Source: an uncultured Cellvibrionales bacterium (GTDB taxonomy: Bacteria; Pseudomonadota; Gammaproteobacteria; Pseudomonadales; Porticoccaceae). From it: DNA of 64,000 nucleotides. The stretch lies in the NCBI GenBank assembly GCA_913031645.1, contig CAJWFB010000003.1, positions 1 through 64,000 on the forward strand. The letters are read 5' to 3'. The notes beneath the pieces are model-generated. The model was not told the origin of the DNA, ran no database searches, and saw nothing but the letters and a program-made list of their open reading frames with translations. Below, one piece after another: positions 38,299 to 47,190 of the stretch. A program made the position numbers and the translations under genes. Numbering within the stretch: position 1 is the first letter of the stretch; every line of letters starts with the position of its first letter.

Positions 38299-39261
38299 TC
38301 AGCAACGCAACCAAGAAAAAGCCAGTGCCTGATCAATTGAATCAACACCTAAGATTCCCATCAGAAGACGATCTAAACCAATAGCAACCCCTGCGCAGGC
38401 TGGGATGCCGCTATTAAGCGCAGCAAGCAAGTTTTGATCTACCCCTAAAGTAGGCCTATCAAGGCACTTTCTGGCTTCTGTGTCGCGCTCAAATCTTAAA
38501 GCTTGCTCGTTAGCGTCAATTAACTCGAGATAACCATTGGCTATTTCGACACCATTCAAAAATGCCTCAAATCTTCGACTAATAGTTTGCCCAACACTGT
38601 TTTGACCCATCTGCGCCAACGCCGCCTGGCATTCGGGGAAGTCATAAATAATAGCCACCCCCAGAGGGAGCTGCGTTTCAATCTGAATACTAAAGATGAG
38701 GTCTAAGCAATTAGCACGAGTCTCATCTAACCAACTGTCTGAGGCCAACTTAGCGGCCAGCAATTGTAAATCCCTGAGGTCTGCACTGTGAGGATCAAAC
38801 CCAAGACTATCGAAAAAACAATCTGCGTAACTCATTTTAATGACGTCGCACGTGGTGCCATCCTCACCAGCTAGGAGTAATTTCATTAACTCGGCAACCT
38901 CAGACATTAATTGATGGTCGTCCCATCCGCACCGATACCACTCAAGCATTGTAAATTCAGGATTATGTTTTACACCAATTTCACCATCCCGAAATGCCTT
39001 ACCCATAGAATAAATGTCGCCACTGCCCGATGCCAGTAATCGTTTCATAAAATATTCGGGAGAGGTTTGAAGATAGCCTTGTGCACCCTCGGAAGAAGTC
39101 GCAATACTATTAATATTGAGGTCAGTAACAGTCGATCTCCCTAGCACCGGAACCTCCACCTCAAGCACTGAGCGCTGTTTGAAAAATTCGCGTATGGAGG
39201 AGAGCATTACCGCCCGGCGGTGCAAGGTATTTAGACTAGCTCCTGGCTGCCATTTATTCAT
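38299..39261 (-). CDS. epmA: EF-P lysine lysyltransferase EpmA
   Basis: Truncated class II lysyl-tRNA synthetase paralogue that attaches beta-lysine to Lys34 of EF-P. The 320-residue protein contains LQTSPEYFMKRLLASG, KAFRDGEIGVKHNPEFTMLEW and GVAIGLDRLLMG (class II motifs 2 and 3). It has no N-terminal anticodon-binding domain, as expected. It lies 49 bp downstream of efp on the same strand. EpmB, the lysine aminomutase partner, is not in the window. Confidence 0.95.
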   Translation of the reverse strand: MNKWQPGASLNTLHRRAVMLSSIREFFKQRSVLEVEVPVLGRSTVTDLNINSIATSSEGAQGYLQTSPEYFMKRLLASGSGDIYSMGKAFRDGEIGVKHNPEFTMLEWYRCGWDDHQLMSEVAELMKLLLAGEDGTTCDVIKMSYADCFFDSLGFDPHSADLRDLQLLAAKLASDSWLDETRANCLDLIFSIQIETQLPLGVAIIYDFPECQAALAQMGQNSVGQTISRRFEAFLNGVEIANGYLELIDANEQALRFERDTEARKCLDRPTLGVDQNLLAALNSGIPACAGVAIGLDRLLMGILGVDSIDQALAFSWLRC

Positions 39262-39310
39262 TATAAAGCGCCATTATTGCTTGCCAAAAAACAGATTAAA
39301 TCGCTGATGG

Positions 39311-39877
39311 CTATTTAACACGGCCTTGATATTCGCCTGTTCGTGTATCGACCTTAATCACGTCCCCTTGATCAAGGAATAGAGGCACTTTCACTACTGC
39401 ACCGGTGACTAACTTAGCTGGTTTACTGCCGCCTTGTGCGGTATCGCCACGCAATCCAGGGTCTGTTTCAATGATTTCAATTTCGACATGATTAGGTGGC
39501 ATCACGGAAAGAGGCGATCCATTATATAAAGTCACCATACAGACGTCTTGCTCGCTTAACCACTGCAGGGCATCGCCAACTGCATTCTCCGTGGCCTGAT
39601 GCTGCTCAAAGGTATCAGGCTCCATGAAGTACCAAAAATCACCATCGGTATACAAATATTGCATATCCTGATCCATCACATCTGCACCTTCCAGTGACTC
39701 CCCGGATTTAAAGGTTTTTTCCAGCACTCGAGAAGTCTTTAAATTACGCAGCTTTACTCTACTAAACGCTTGCCCCTTGCCCGGTTTGACAAATTCATTT
39801 TCTAGTATCGAACAGGGATCGCCATCAAGCATGACTTTGAGTCCAGAGCGAAATTCATTAGTAGAATAATTGGCCAT
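39311..39877 (-). CDS. efp: Translation elongation factor P
   Basis: Rescues ribosomes stalled at polyproline. The 188-residue protein has the three-domain EF-P layout. The modified residue Lys34 is in VKPGKGQAF (30-38), matching the lysylation-type loop of E. coli rather than the rhamnosylated arginine form of Pseudomonas. The ending GEYQGRVK is typical. The epmA gene follows, consistent with beta-lysylation. Confidence 0.97.
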   Translation of the reverse strand: MANYSTNEFRSGLKVMLDGDPCSILENEFVKPGKGQAFSRVKLRNLKTSRVLEKTFKSGESLEGADVMDQDMQYLYTDGDFWYFMEPDTFEQHQATENAVGDALQWLSEQDVCMVTLYNGSPLSVMPPNHVEIEIIETDPGLRGDTAQGGSKPAKLVTGAVVKVPLFLDQGDVIKVDTRTGEYQGRVK

Positions 39878-39962
39878 CGTTGTTATTTCCGAAAATGAGG
39901 TTGGGCTTGATGATAACTGAAGTTTAATAGTGTTTTTTGCATTTTACGACGAATATCCTATT

Positions 39963-41198
39963 TTATCCCGTGGTACTGCTATGTAAGTTAACAATATCTT
40001 TGTCACTGTAACCCAGCAAATAGAGTATTCCGTCCAAGCCAACATTTGAAATCGCCTGTTTAGCTGAGGCTTTAACCAAGGGTTTGGCCCTAAAGGCGAT
40101 CCCTAAACCAGCAATATTCAGCATGGGTAGATCATTTGCACCATCGCCTACGGCAATCACTTGCTCAAGGCTAAGACCAAGCTCCCTGGCTATCTCGATG
40201 AGTATTTCAGCTTTGCGCTGTCCGTCAATAATGTCGCCTGCAACTTTACCCGTGACAACGCCTCCAGCGATATTCAGCTCATTAGCATAGACGTAATCGA
40301 CACCTAACTTGGCCTGTAAATGGCGTCCAAAGAAAGTGAAGCCACCGGACACAATAGCGGTTTTAAACCCCAGTTGTTTCAAACTCTTAAGCAAATACTC
40401 GGCACCATCATTGAGACGCAAGCAGTCGGCAACCGTCTGCAAAACGCTTTCACTCAGCCCCTCAAGCAGCGCTAAGCGCTGCACAAAGCTCTGTTTGAAA
40501 TCTACCTCTCCCCGCATTGCGGCCTCAGTGATAGCGGCAACCTGATCACCTACGCCCGCTGCAATAGCAAGTTCATCGATAACTTCCGCATCAATCAAAG
40601 TAGAGTCCATATCAAAAACTACCAACTGCCGACTGCGACGGAAAATATTGTCTTCTTGGTAGGCGACATCGATATTATACTGCCCCGCTAGCTTGAGCAG
40701 CGACTTACGCAGGTCATCCGCATTATTTGGCTCGCCGCGTGCAGAGAATTCTATGCAAGCTTGTCCTCGGATGTCCGAATGCCCCAGAGGTAAGCGCCCC
40801 GATAGACGGACTATTTTATCAATGTTAAGCCCTTGCTCTGCTGTTACCTTAGTGACGGCGGCAAGATGGGATGCCTCTAAATTCCGTGATAAGAGGGTCA
40901 CTATATGCCGCGGTTTACCTTGTAGGCCTACCCAGTTTTGGTAGCGCTCATTGGAAATAGGCAAAAAAATGGCCTGCATATTTAATCTGTCGAGAGTATC
41001 TAAAACATTAGAAGTGACATCTTCAATACGCTTATTTGAAGGTACGGATATCAAAATACCCATATTTAGTTGGTCATGGATAACGGCTTGACCAATATCC
41101 AACAAGGTTACGCCGAATTGAGCCAAAGTCTCGGTAACCGCATTGGTCACTCCCGGCTTGTCTTCCCCAGATACATTAATAAGTAAAACAGTTGACAC
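39963..41198 (-). CDS. serB: Phosphoserine phosphatase SerB with N-terminal ACT domains
   Basis: HAD-family enzyme giving serine from phosphoserine. The 411-residue protein has two ACT-like domains (about residues 3-80 and 97-180). The catalytic HAD core has the nucleophile in DMDST (196-200), the SGGFTFF motif and GDGANDLPML. Start is GTG 41198. Serine made here is the substrate of the two serine acetyltransferases nearby, though they are not in one operon. Divergent to an AhpA/YtjB-like gene, as in E. coli. Confidence 0.96.
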   Translation of the reverse strand: MSTVLLINVSGEDKPGVTNAVTETLAQFGVTLLDIGQAVIHDQLNMGILISVPSNKRIEDVTSNVLDTLDRLNMQAIFLPISNERYQNWVGLQGKPRHIVTLLSRNLEASHLAAVTKVTAEQGLNIDKIVRLSGRLPLGHSDIRGQACIEFSARGEPNNADDLRKSLLKLAGQYNIDVAYQEDNIFRRSRQLVVFDMDSTLIDAEVIDELAIAAGVGDQVAAITEAAMRGEVDFKQSFVQRLALLEGLSESVLQTVADCLRLNDGAEYLLKSLKQLGFKTAIVSGGFTFFGRHLQAKLGVDYVYANELNIAGGVVTGKVAGDIIDGQRKAEILIEIARELGLSLEQVIAVGDGANDLPMLNIAGLGIAFRAKPLVKASAKQAISNVGLDGILYLLGYSDKDIVNLHSSTTG

Positions 41199-41293
41199 AG
41201 TGGGTAATCCCGTTGATTTTTAGATACCTATTATATAAAAACTAATTGAATAGGATAGAATAGAGAGAAAATAAATTGTTTAAGGGCTCGAGG

Positions 41294-42496
41294 ATGCAGC
41301 GTCAATACGCTACCAACGTGAAACTGCCGTCTATAATTGCCTCTAGCCTCTTACTATTTGGCTTTTTGAGCTGGGTAATCATTGACACTCAGACCTCAAA
41401 GCTCTCTCATCAAAGGGTTGAGGAGAAAAGCAATGCGACGCTCAGTCAATTAGCCGAAGTCATTAGAACACCTTTATTTACCAGCGATATCATTGCTGTT
41501 CAATTTACTCTGCGCAATGCAACCAAAGATACGGCGATATACAGTGCCAGCTTGTACGATGTTGAAAATACTCTAATAGTACAAAGCTCTCAAGCTCAAA
41601 AAGCGCCAGCTAACCTGGAGATATTTAAACGTAATATCCTGCTTGATGAGTCCCTCGCCGGGACCTTAGTGATCGCTGTTAACAGCGGGCCAATCTACGC
41701 TGCGCACTCAAATGTATTCTTTTTATGGGCGCTCTTATGGCTGCTATTTTCAGCAGCTTGCACCTATGCTTGTTATCAACTCACCGACCGAATTTCTCGT
41801 CGTTTAAGATCTCTAACCAACCGTTTACCGGGAAGTAGCGATCCCATGGTTGACGAAATACGTGAATTAGAAAAAAGGCTTCAACCACTCTTATCTAACT
41901 CTCGAGAGTTAGATAATCATTCAAATGGCGGCTACTACTGTTCAGTCGTCACTGGAACGATTAAAAATCGAAAAAGTTTAGATAAACAACTTAATCACGA
42001 AAATCTTGAATTGCTGTTTGAACATATTGACCTCTGTGTGGAGCGAACAATAGAGCTTTATGGAGGTCAACGATTAGAGGGTGGTAACGGAGGAATATGT
42101 TTTTCTATCCGCTCAACACAATGCTCAAAACAACATATTTTAGTTTGCTTGATGGCCATGTATTCTCTGCAACAGCTACTTGAGCGACTGTCCGTTAAAC
42201 TTGGAATTGAACTGGCGATCAACTGGACACTTTGCAGTGACAGTATTTCATCATTGCCAACCTTTAGATATCACGAAAGTATAGCCACTTTAAAAGCAGC
42301 CTCACTATCGCTATCGAATCGCATCGACATCGGTATTATTGCCTTAAAAATCATCGAATATGACGTTGATCAATTGAGTTCTATCGCTAGATTTAGCAAA
42401 TTGGAAGACCACTCAGTCGTATTCCAAGGCTTTCCTGAACAACGACAGCTTTTACTCGAAAAACAAATATCCCATCTCGCCTCGATCTGTCTCTAA
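41294..42496 (+). CDS. AhpA/YtjB-family membrane protein
   Basis: A 400-residue protein in the place of E. coli ytjB (smp), divergent from serB. It has an N-terminal transmembrane helix (about residues 13-32), a periplasmic segment of about 100 residues, a second helix (about 145-165) and a cytoplasmic domain that resembles the AhpA/YtjB family. Function is poorly known. ATG 41294 has AAGG 8 nt upstream; a TTG at 41276 in frame would add six residues. Confidence 0.7.
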   Translation: MQRQYATNVKLPSIIASSLLLFGFLSWVIIDTQTSKLSHQRVEEKSNATLSQLAEVIRTPLFTSDIIAVQFTLRNATKDTAIYSASLYDVENTLIVQSSQAQKAPANLEIFKRNILLDESLAGTLVIAVNSGPIYAAHSNVFFLWALLWLLFSAACTYACYQLTDRISRRLRSLTNRLPGSSDPMVDEIRELEKRLQPLLSNSRELDNHSNGGYYCSVVTGTIKNRKSLDKQLNHENLELLFEHIDLCVERTIELYGGQRLEGGNGGICFSIRSTQCSKQHILVCLMAMYSLQQLLERLSVKLGIELAINWTLCSDSISSLPTFRYHESIATLKAASLSLSNRIDIGIIALKIIEYDVDQLSSIARFSKLEDHSVVFQGFPEQRQLLLEKQISHLASICL

Positions 42497-42501
42497 CGCC
42501 T

Positions 42502-42885
42502 TTAAAAACGACTAATATTTTCGCTGAGAATAAGACCCCACACTATAAGGAAAAAGACTAGGGATATTAGAACGGCGGCAGACCCAACATCTTTTGCCCG
42601 TCCGGACAATTCATGGAATTCTAGGCCTATTCGATCGACTATTATCTCAAGTCCAGTATTGAGTAACTCTGTGGTCAATACGAATAGCAACGCACCAATC
42701 AATAAAACTAATTGCAGGTTAGATTCCGCCAGCCAAAAGGCTAACGGAATAAGTACAACGCAAGCGCCCACCTCACACCGGAAGGCCTCTTGGGTTTTAA
42801 ATGCCGCTGCAAGGCCATGCAATGAATGAGTTATCGTTAGCACAACACGCCGATTGAGTAATCCCAAAATACCTTTTTCAGCCAT
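42502..42885 (-). CDS. dgkA: Diacylglycerol kinase (prokaryotic DgkA)
   Basis: Small three-helix membrane kinase that recycles diacylglycerol to phosphatidate. The 127-residue protein has the catalytic signature ELLNTGLEIIVDRIG and ELSGRAKDVGSAAVL. It ends 6 bp from the ytjB-like gene (convergent) and lies 11 bp downstream of the second serine acetyltransferase gene on the same strand. Confidence 0.96.
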   Translation of the reverse strand: MAEKGILGLLNRRVVLTITHSLHGLAAAFKTQEAFRCEVGACVVLIPLAFWLAESNLQLVLLIGALLFVLTTELLNTGLEIIVDRIGLEFHELSGRAKDVGSAAVLISLVFFLIVWGLILSENISRF

Positions 42886-42896
42886 TTTACATACTC

Positions 42897-43679
42897 CTAG
42901 CCGTCTAAATTTTGATTCATGTTTAATGCGGGAATCTCATCAAGTGGTATTCCTACAACGGAGGCAGGAACACCAACCACAGTTGCATGAGCTAGCATTG
43001 ATTTAAGTACCAAGCTGCCAGCACCAATCTTGGTGCCCTCACCGATATTAATATCACCAATAAGTTTTGCACCGGCCGAAATCATCACTCCATCGCCAAT
43101 GGTAGGATGGCGTTTACCACCACTATTGCCATTTCCACCCAGTGTTACAGAATGTAAGACTGACACATTATTTCCGATTATCGCGGTTTCACCAATAACC
43201 AATCCAGTGGCATGATCAAGCATAATGCCTGAGCCAAGTTTTGCTCCTGGATGAATATCAACATGAAAAACTTCTGCCATTCTACTTTGCAGAAAAAATG
43301 CAACTTCACACCGACCATTTTCCCAGAACCAGCTGGCTACACGCTGCAACTGGAGGGCCTGAAAGCCCTTGTAATATAGCAGCGGCGTAAGATATTTGTC
43401 ACAGGCTGCATCACGCTCAAAGCTGGCTGACAAATCTAAGTATGCGTTAGTTGCAATCTGGCTATCCGCCTCAAGTGCTTCAACTATGATTTTACTTAGA
43501 CTGGTGCTAGTCCAATTAGAATCAACCAGCTGGCCAGCCAAGATATGTCCCAGTGCCTCTGAAAAACTTGAGTGGTCAAGGATAGATCTTTGTAAAAATG
43601 CTGATATTGCCGGTTCGGACTCAACCAGTTGATTAGCCTCATCTCTAATATGTTGCCAAACAAACTCTTCTCTAACCAT
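42897..43679 (-). CDS. Serine O-acetyltransferase (copy 2)
   Basis: A second complete serine acetyltransferase, 260 residues, with the SATase N-domain, DIHPGAKLGSGIMLDH (active-site Asp141 and His156) and SVTLGGNGNSGGKRHPTI. The glycine-rich loop differs from copy 1 (GGNGNSGG against GGTGKDSGD). It ends NQNLDG without a terminal isoleucine. ATG 43679 is preferred with AAGG upstream; GTG 43691 in frame sits directly against that AAGG. It seems to head an operon with dgkA. Different feedback sensitivity from copy 1 is possible but not visible in sequence. Confidence 0.9.
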   Translation of the reverse strand: MVREEFVWQHIRDEANQLVESEPAISAFLQRSILDHSSFSEALGHILAGQLVDSNWTSTSLSKIIVEALEADSQIATNAYLDLSASFERDAACDKYLTPLLYYKGFQALQLQRVASWFWENGRCEVAFFLQSRMAEVFHVDIHPGAKLGSGIMLDHATGLVIGETAIIGNNVSVLHSVTLGGNGNSGGKRHPTIGDGVMISAGAKLIGDINIGEGTKIGAGSLVLKSMLAHATVVGVPASVVGIPLDEIPALNMNQNLDG

Positions 43680-43705
43680 TGATAAAAACACCTTCAGGAA
43701 TTGAG

Positions 43706-44455
43706 TTACAACTTAACAAAGCGCTCCATGATTTCATCAATATGCGCAATGACAGTATCAAGGTACATTAGTTTTCCATCATGGAGTAACTGCTGAATGA
43801 TGATGGAGGCGCTAAGCTGCTCAGCATAACCATCAGCAATCGGCCGATAACTTAAATGCCAAGGCTCAGGAGCCACTCCTCCACGATCAACTGCATAGGG
43901 TCGATAAAATCCATAGAAATCTTTTTTGCTGCTCGACAGCATGCTATTTAACCATCCATGCATCGGTGCGAAAACGCCAGTGCCTTTACACTCCTCAGGC
44001 ACTAGCTGAATTTGATAATCGGCAATCATCGCTCCAGCATCATAGATATCAAAATCTGTCCCCCAGTGATGGCGCGATGCTCCAGGCAAAGCCGACCAAC
44101 GCAATACCGCTTGAATTTTCTGCCAATCGTCAAGTTGGCTTAGGTCAATGGGGTTACTAAACTGATCGAGGACCGGCCGCAGCCCGGCTAACTTGTCATT
44201 CCAAATAACCCGCTGGCGATCAAATGATCGATAGGCGCTACAGATACAAAGATCAAAGCCTTCAATAGCTGCAGCCGCCTTTAACGCCATGAAAGGCTCC
44301 AATACTTTCTGGTGGATCTGCATATTCAAAGACGGCGTTTGGTCGTCTTTCGATTTATCTGAAATCAAGTTAACCAAATGTCGGTTACCTGTTCCGGTCA
44401 GAATGTCCGTGCCAATAACTTTGTTTGCCGGCATAGTGTTGTCAGGCCTTTGCAT
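43706..44455 (-). CDS. M15-family D,D-/L,D-carboxypeptidase-like protein
   Basis: Zinc peptidase of the LdcB/VanY type that trims peptidoglycan peptides. The 249-residue protein has SAYRSFDRQRVIW, the zinc ligands in SRHHWGTDFDIYD (His and Asp), and PEPWHLSY with the catalytic Glu and third ligand His. No signal peptide is visible at the N-terminus, so it may be cytoplasmic, as some recycling L,D-carboxypeptidases are (inference). An ATG seven codons later (44434) with AAAGG further upstream is an alternative start. Confidence 0.85.
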   Translation of the reverse strand: MQRPDNTMPANKVIGTDILTGTGNRHLVNLISDKSKDDQTPSLNMQIHQKVLEPFMALKAAAAIEGFDLCICSAYRSFDRQRVIWNDKLAGLRPVLDQFSNPIDLSQLDDWQKIQAVLRWSALPGASRHHWGTDFDIYDAGAMIADYQIQLVPEECKGTGVFAPMHGWLNSMLSSSKKDFYGFYRPYAVDRGGVAPEPWHLSYRPIADGYAEQLSASIIIQQLLHDGKLMYLDTVIAHIDEIMERFVKL

Positions 44456-44549
44456 GTAACTGCCAAAACTAGAGTTTATACCCCGCTGGCAAATAAAAGT
44501 AAATAATCGTTTAAAATCAGATTGTTAATTGATCCCTAACAACCGTAAT

Positions 44550-45269
44550 TTAAGGTGGAGTCAGTACTTTAATCGCCCGATGTAAACTAATTCCCTCAGT
44601 ATCTATCTTGGTTCGCCACGCTATAACCTCGACTCCTTTAGCGACCGCCAATGCCATGGTTTTGGCGTACTCAGGGTCAATATCGGCGGCAACTTCAACT
44701 CGTTCGGCAGCACTTAACTGTACACAAAATAACAATACTGCACGGTTTCCTAAACTGACCATCTCGGTTAATTCACGCAAATGCTTGGTGCCGCGCGTAG
44801 TCACTGAGTCGGGAAACATGGCAAGACCATCGCCCATATCAAGCGTGACATTTTTTACTTCGACATAACAGTCTGGTAGCTGACCAACTGACGTTTTGAG
44901 CAAAAAATCAATCCGGCTTTTTTCAGACCCATAGCGGACTTCTGGCGTAACTAAATCATAGGCCTCTAATGAGGGAATTTGATTTTTGGCCAAAGCAGCC
45001 GCGACTAAACCATTGGTTCTGATGGTATTGATTCCAGCCAACTGGCCATAACTGGTTGTGACAATTTCTAGGGTCCCGGGCAATTTACGCTTGGGATTAT
45101 CTGATAACGAATACCAACAACTAGAGGTCTTCACCTGACAATTTTTCATTGACCCAGTGTTCGGACAATGGACAGTTATCAGATTACCTTGGCCATCAAT
45201 AATATCCGCGAAAAAGCGCTTATAGCGCCTCACAAATGTCGCCGGAAATAACTGAGGAGAATTTAACAT
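44550..45269 (-). CDS. sfsA: SfsA (sugar fermentation stimulation) family nuclease-like protein
   Basis: A 239-residue member of the SfsA family, named for an effect on maltose genes in E. coli and having a restriction-endonuclease-like core. It shows FVRRYKRFFADI, VHCPNTGSMKNC, the active-site RIDFLLK and CYVEVKNVTLD segments and FPDSVTTRGTKHLREL. It is divergent from dksA, as in many gammaproteobacteria. Confidence 0.95.
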   Translation of the reverse strand: MLNSPQLFPATFVRRYKRFFADIIDGQGNLITVHCPNTGSMKNCQVKTSSCWYSLSDNPKRKLPGTLEIVTTSYGQLAGINTIRTNGLVAAALAKNQIPSLEAYDLVTPEVRYGSEKSRIDFLLKTSVGQLPDCYVEVKNVTLDMGDGLAMFPDSVTTRGTKHLRELTEMVSLGNRAVLLFCVQLSAAERVEVAADIDPEYAKTMALAVAKGVEVIAWRTKIDTEGISLHRAIKVLTPP

Positions 45270-45422
45270 CAGACGCGGAACCCTTAAAATTAAACAGCAA
45301 TATACCTTGGCGGTATTAAAAAAACGCTCGCTGCAGTGCAGTATTGTAACAATGGTCTACTATTATCACAGCTCTTAGGTGTACTATTTTTTACATAGAT
45401 TCTGAAAATTCGTAATTTTTAC

Positions 45423-45451
45423 TTGCTTAATTGTTAAAATATCTCTATAAA
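45423..45451 (+). promoter_or_regulatory. Promoter of dksA
   Basis: TTGCTT (45423-45428) and TATAAA (45446-45451) with a 17-bp spacer give a start near 45458 and a leader of about 38 nt. It is the best sigma70 match in the 226-bp sfsA-dksA spacer. Confidence 0.6.
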
Positions 45452-45495
45452 CTCTCGTCGTTTTTTGGGCGATACACCAACAGCGGAATGTATTC

Positions 45496-45978
45496 ATGAC
45501 CACAGCAAAAGCAAAAGCAAAACCAGCAGCGAAGAAAGGGAAAGTAGCTCCTAAAAGCTCAGTCACACTTCATGGGTTGAGTCCCTACGTGGAAAAAAAG
45601 AATGAAGAGTACATGAATGAAAATCAGCGCGAGCATTTTAAGCAGATTTTAAAAGCATGGCGCCATGAGCTGATGGAAGAGGTTGACCGAACCGTTACCC
45701 ACATGAAAGATGAAGCGGCTAATTTTCCCGATCCCGCTGATCGTGCCACTCAAGAGGAAGAATTTAGTTTAGAGCTGCGTACTCGTGATCGTGAACGCAA
45801 GCTCATTAAGAAAATTGATAAAACACTGATTCGTGTCGAAGAAGATGACTATGGCTTCTGTGACCAATGTGGTATTGAAATTGGCATCCGAAGATTGGAA
45901 GCACGGCCGACGGCAGATCTTTGTGTCGACTGTAAGACCTTAGATGAAATCAAGGAAAAGCAGCTTACTGGGGGTTGA
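45496..45978 (+). CDS. dksA: RNA polymerase-binding transcription factor DksA
   Basis: Binds the RNA polymerase secondary channel and with ppGpp controls rRNA and amino-acid promoters. The 160-residue protein has the coiled coil with the tip motif DPADRAT (the essential Asp is Asp82, with Ala84). The zinc finger has Cys122, Cys125, Cys143 and Cys146. The first 20 residues are Lys/Ala-rich. It is followed by gluQ as in E. coli and Pseudomonas. Confidence 0.98.
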   Translation: MTTAKAKAKPAAKKGKVAPKSSVTLHGLSPYVEKKNEEYMNENQREHFKQILKAWRHELMEEVDRTVTHMKDEAANFPDPADRATQEEEFSLELRTRDRERKLIKKIDKTLIRVEEDDYGFCDQCGIEIGIRRLEARPTADLCVDCKTLDEIKEKQLTGG

Positions 45979-46035
45979 TACTAGTCTGATTCTTAGCTGG
46001 TTTCAGCTTGAGCGCGAAACTCATTGGCACTAGGC

Positions 46036-46929
46036 ATGGTACAAGAAAATTTCGTTGGCCGATTTGCGCCCTCGCCTTCAGGACCTCTCCATTTTGGCTC
46101 ATTAGTATGCGCCCTTGCCAGCTACCTCGACGTAAAAATTCATGGCGGACAGTGGCTGGTGCGTATAGAGGATCTAGATCCCCCTCGTGAAATCAGCGGC
46201 GCAAGTCAACACATCCTAAATCAACTTGAAGCCCATGGTTTATGTTGGGATGGCCAGGTTCTTTACCAAAGTCATCGTCTGCAAGCCTATGCTGAAGCAC
46301 TAACCTTTTTAACGGATAAGCATTTGGCGTACCACTGTCAATGCAATCGCAAGCGTATATCTGAATTAAATGGTGTCTATGATAACCGCTGTCGTACACG
46401 AGGGTTGGATGCACAAAACCACGCAACACGGCTAGCGTTGCATGACCACATTGGCGTCGTGACTTTTGAAGACCAAATTATGGGTCACATTAGCCAAAAC
46501 ATATGTTCAGCAGTAGGTGACTTTATCATTCAACGGCGTGATAAATTATTTTCATACCAACTTGCCGTTACCGTAGATGATGCATTTCAGGGAGTTACAC
46601 GAGTGGTGCGAGGTACTGACCTACTCGATTCAACTCCTCGCCAGATCTATATGCAGCAATGTCTTGGATACAAACAACCATCTTACGCTCATGTTCCAAT
46701 CGCTGTAACCAAAGACGGGCAAAAATTGAGTAAACAAAATTTGGCTGCCGGCTTACCGCCAGATAATGAGTCTCTTAATCTATGGGTCGCGCTGGACTGG
46801 CTAAAGCAGTCTCCTCCAAACTATTTAAGGGTTCTTGCGCCTGCTGAGATAATATCTTGGGCCACTGAAAACTGGGATCAAAGCAAATTGCCCGCCACGT
46901 TAAAAGTACCTGCACCCAATGGATTTTAA
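46036..46929 (+). CDS. gluQ: Glutamyl-Q tRNA(Asp) synthetase
   Basis: Truncated glutamyl-tRNA synthetase paralogue that attaches glutamate to queuosine in tRNA-Asp. About 297 residues with GRFAPSPSGPLHFGSLV (HIGH-type), a zinc site around CQCNRKRISELNGVYDNRC, and KLSKQN as the KMSKS equivalent. It has no anticodon-binding domain. ATG 46036 gives the family N-terminus; a TTG at 46024 is in frame. It follows dksA by 57 bp. Confidence 0.95.
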   Translation: MVQENFVGRFAPSPSGPLHFGSLVCALASYLDVKIHGGQWLVRIEDLDPPREISGASQHILNQLEAHGLCWDGQVLYQSHRLQAYAEALTFLTDKHLAYHCQCNRKRISELNGVYDNRCRTRGLDAQNHATRLALHDHIGVVTFEDQIMGHISQNICSAVGDFIIQRRDKLFSYQLAVTVDDAFQGVTRVVRGTDLLDSTPRQIYMQQCLGYKQPSYAHVPIAVTKDGQKLSKQNLAAGLPPDNESLNLWVALDWLKQSPPNYLRVLAPAEIISWATENWDQSKLPATLKVPAPNGF

Positions 46930-47019
46930 AGTTCATCGAGGGGCTTTGTTTGCTTTGCAGAGCAACCTTCAATACCATCAAAGATCGACTCGGTGTAACC
47001 ATTTAAAAAAACGGCGTCT

Positions 47020-47190
47020 ATGTTTAATTATCGATTAGTTGCAACACTACTACTGCTATGTATTGTCGTTTTCCCTCTCGCCATTCAATGGGCGCTGGAG
47101 CCCTCTGGACATTGGTTCAGACTCTTTTTAGTCTGGGGATTATTGGTTTTTTCTACTTTTATTTTACAGCGTGAGCGAACTAAACAATGA
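47020..47190 (+). CDS. cbrX: Small two-helix membrane protein coupled to cbrA (CbrX-like)
   Basis: A 56-codon ORF. It starts MFNYRLVATLLLLCIVV, has a second hydrophobic stretch (FRLFLVWGLLVFSTFIL, about residues 34-50) and a positively charged tail RERTKQ. Two transmembrane helices are expected. The stop overlaps the kinase start by ATGA (47187-47190), so it is almost certainly translated and coupled. A small ORF in this position has been described upstream of cbrA in Pseudomonas putida as cbrX (recalled, not checked). It also resembles the small partner subunits of SLC5-type transporters, which fits the SLC5-like domain of CbrA. Confidence 0.75.
   Translation: MFNYRLVATLLLLCIVVFPLAIQWALEPSGHWFRLFLVWGLLVFSTFILQRERTKQ

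Noticed and set aside
41199..41293. Possible riboswitch or operator between serB and the YtjB-like gene
   Set aside because: The 95-bp spacer is AT-rich with no stable hairpin or known aptamer pattern that I can see.
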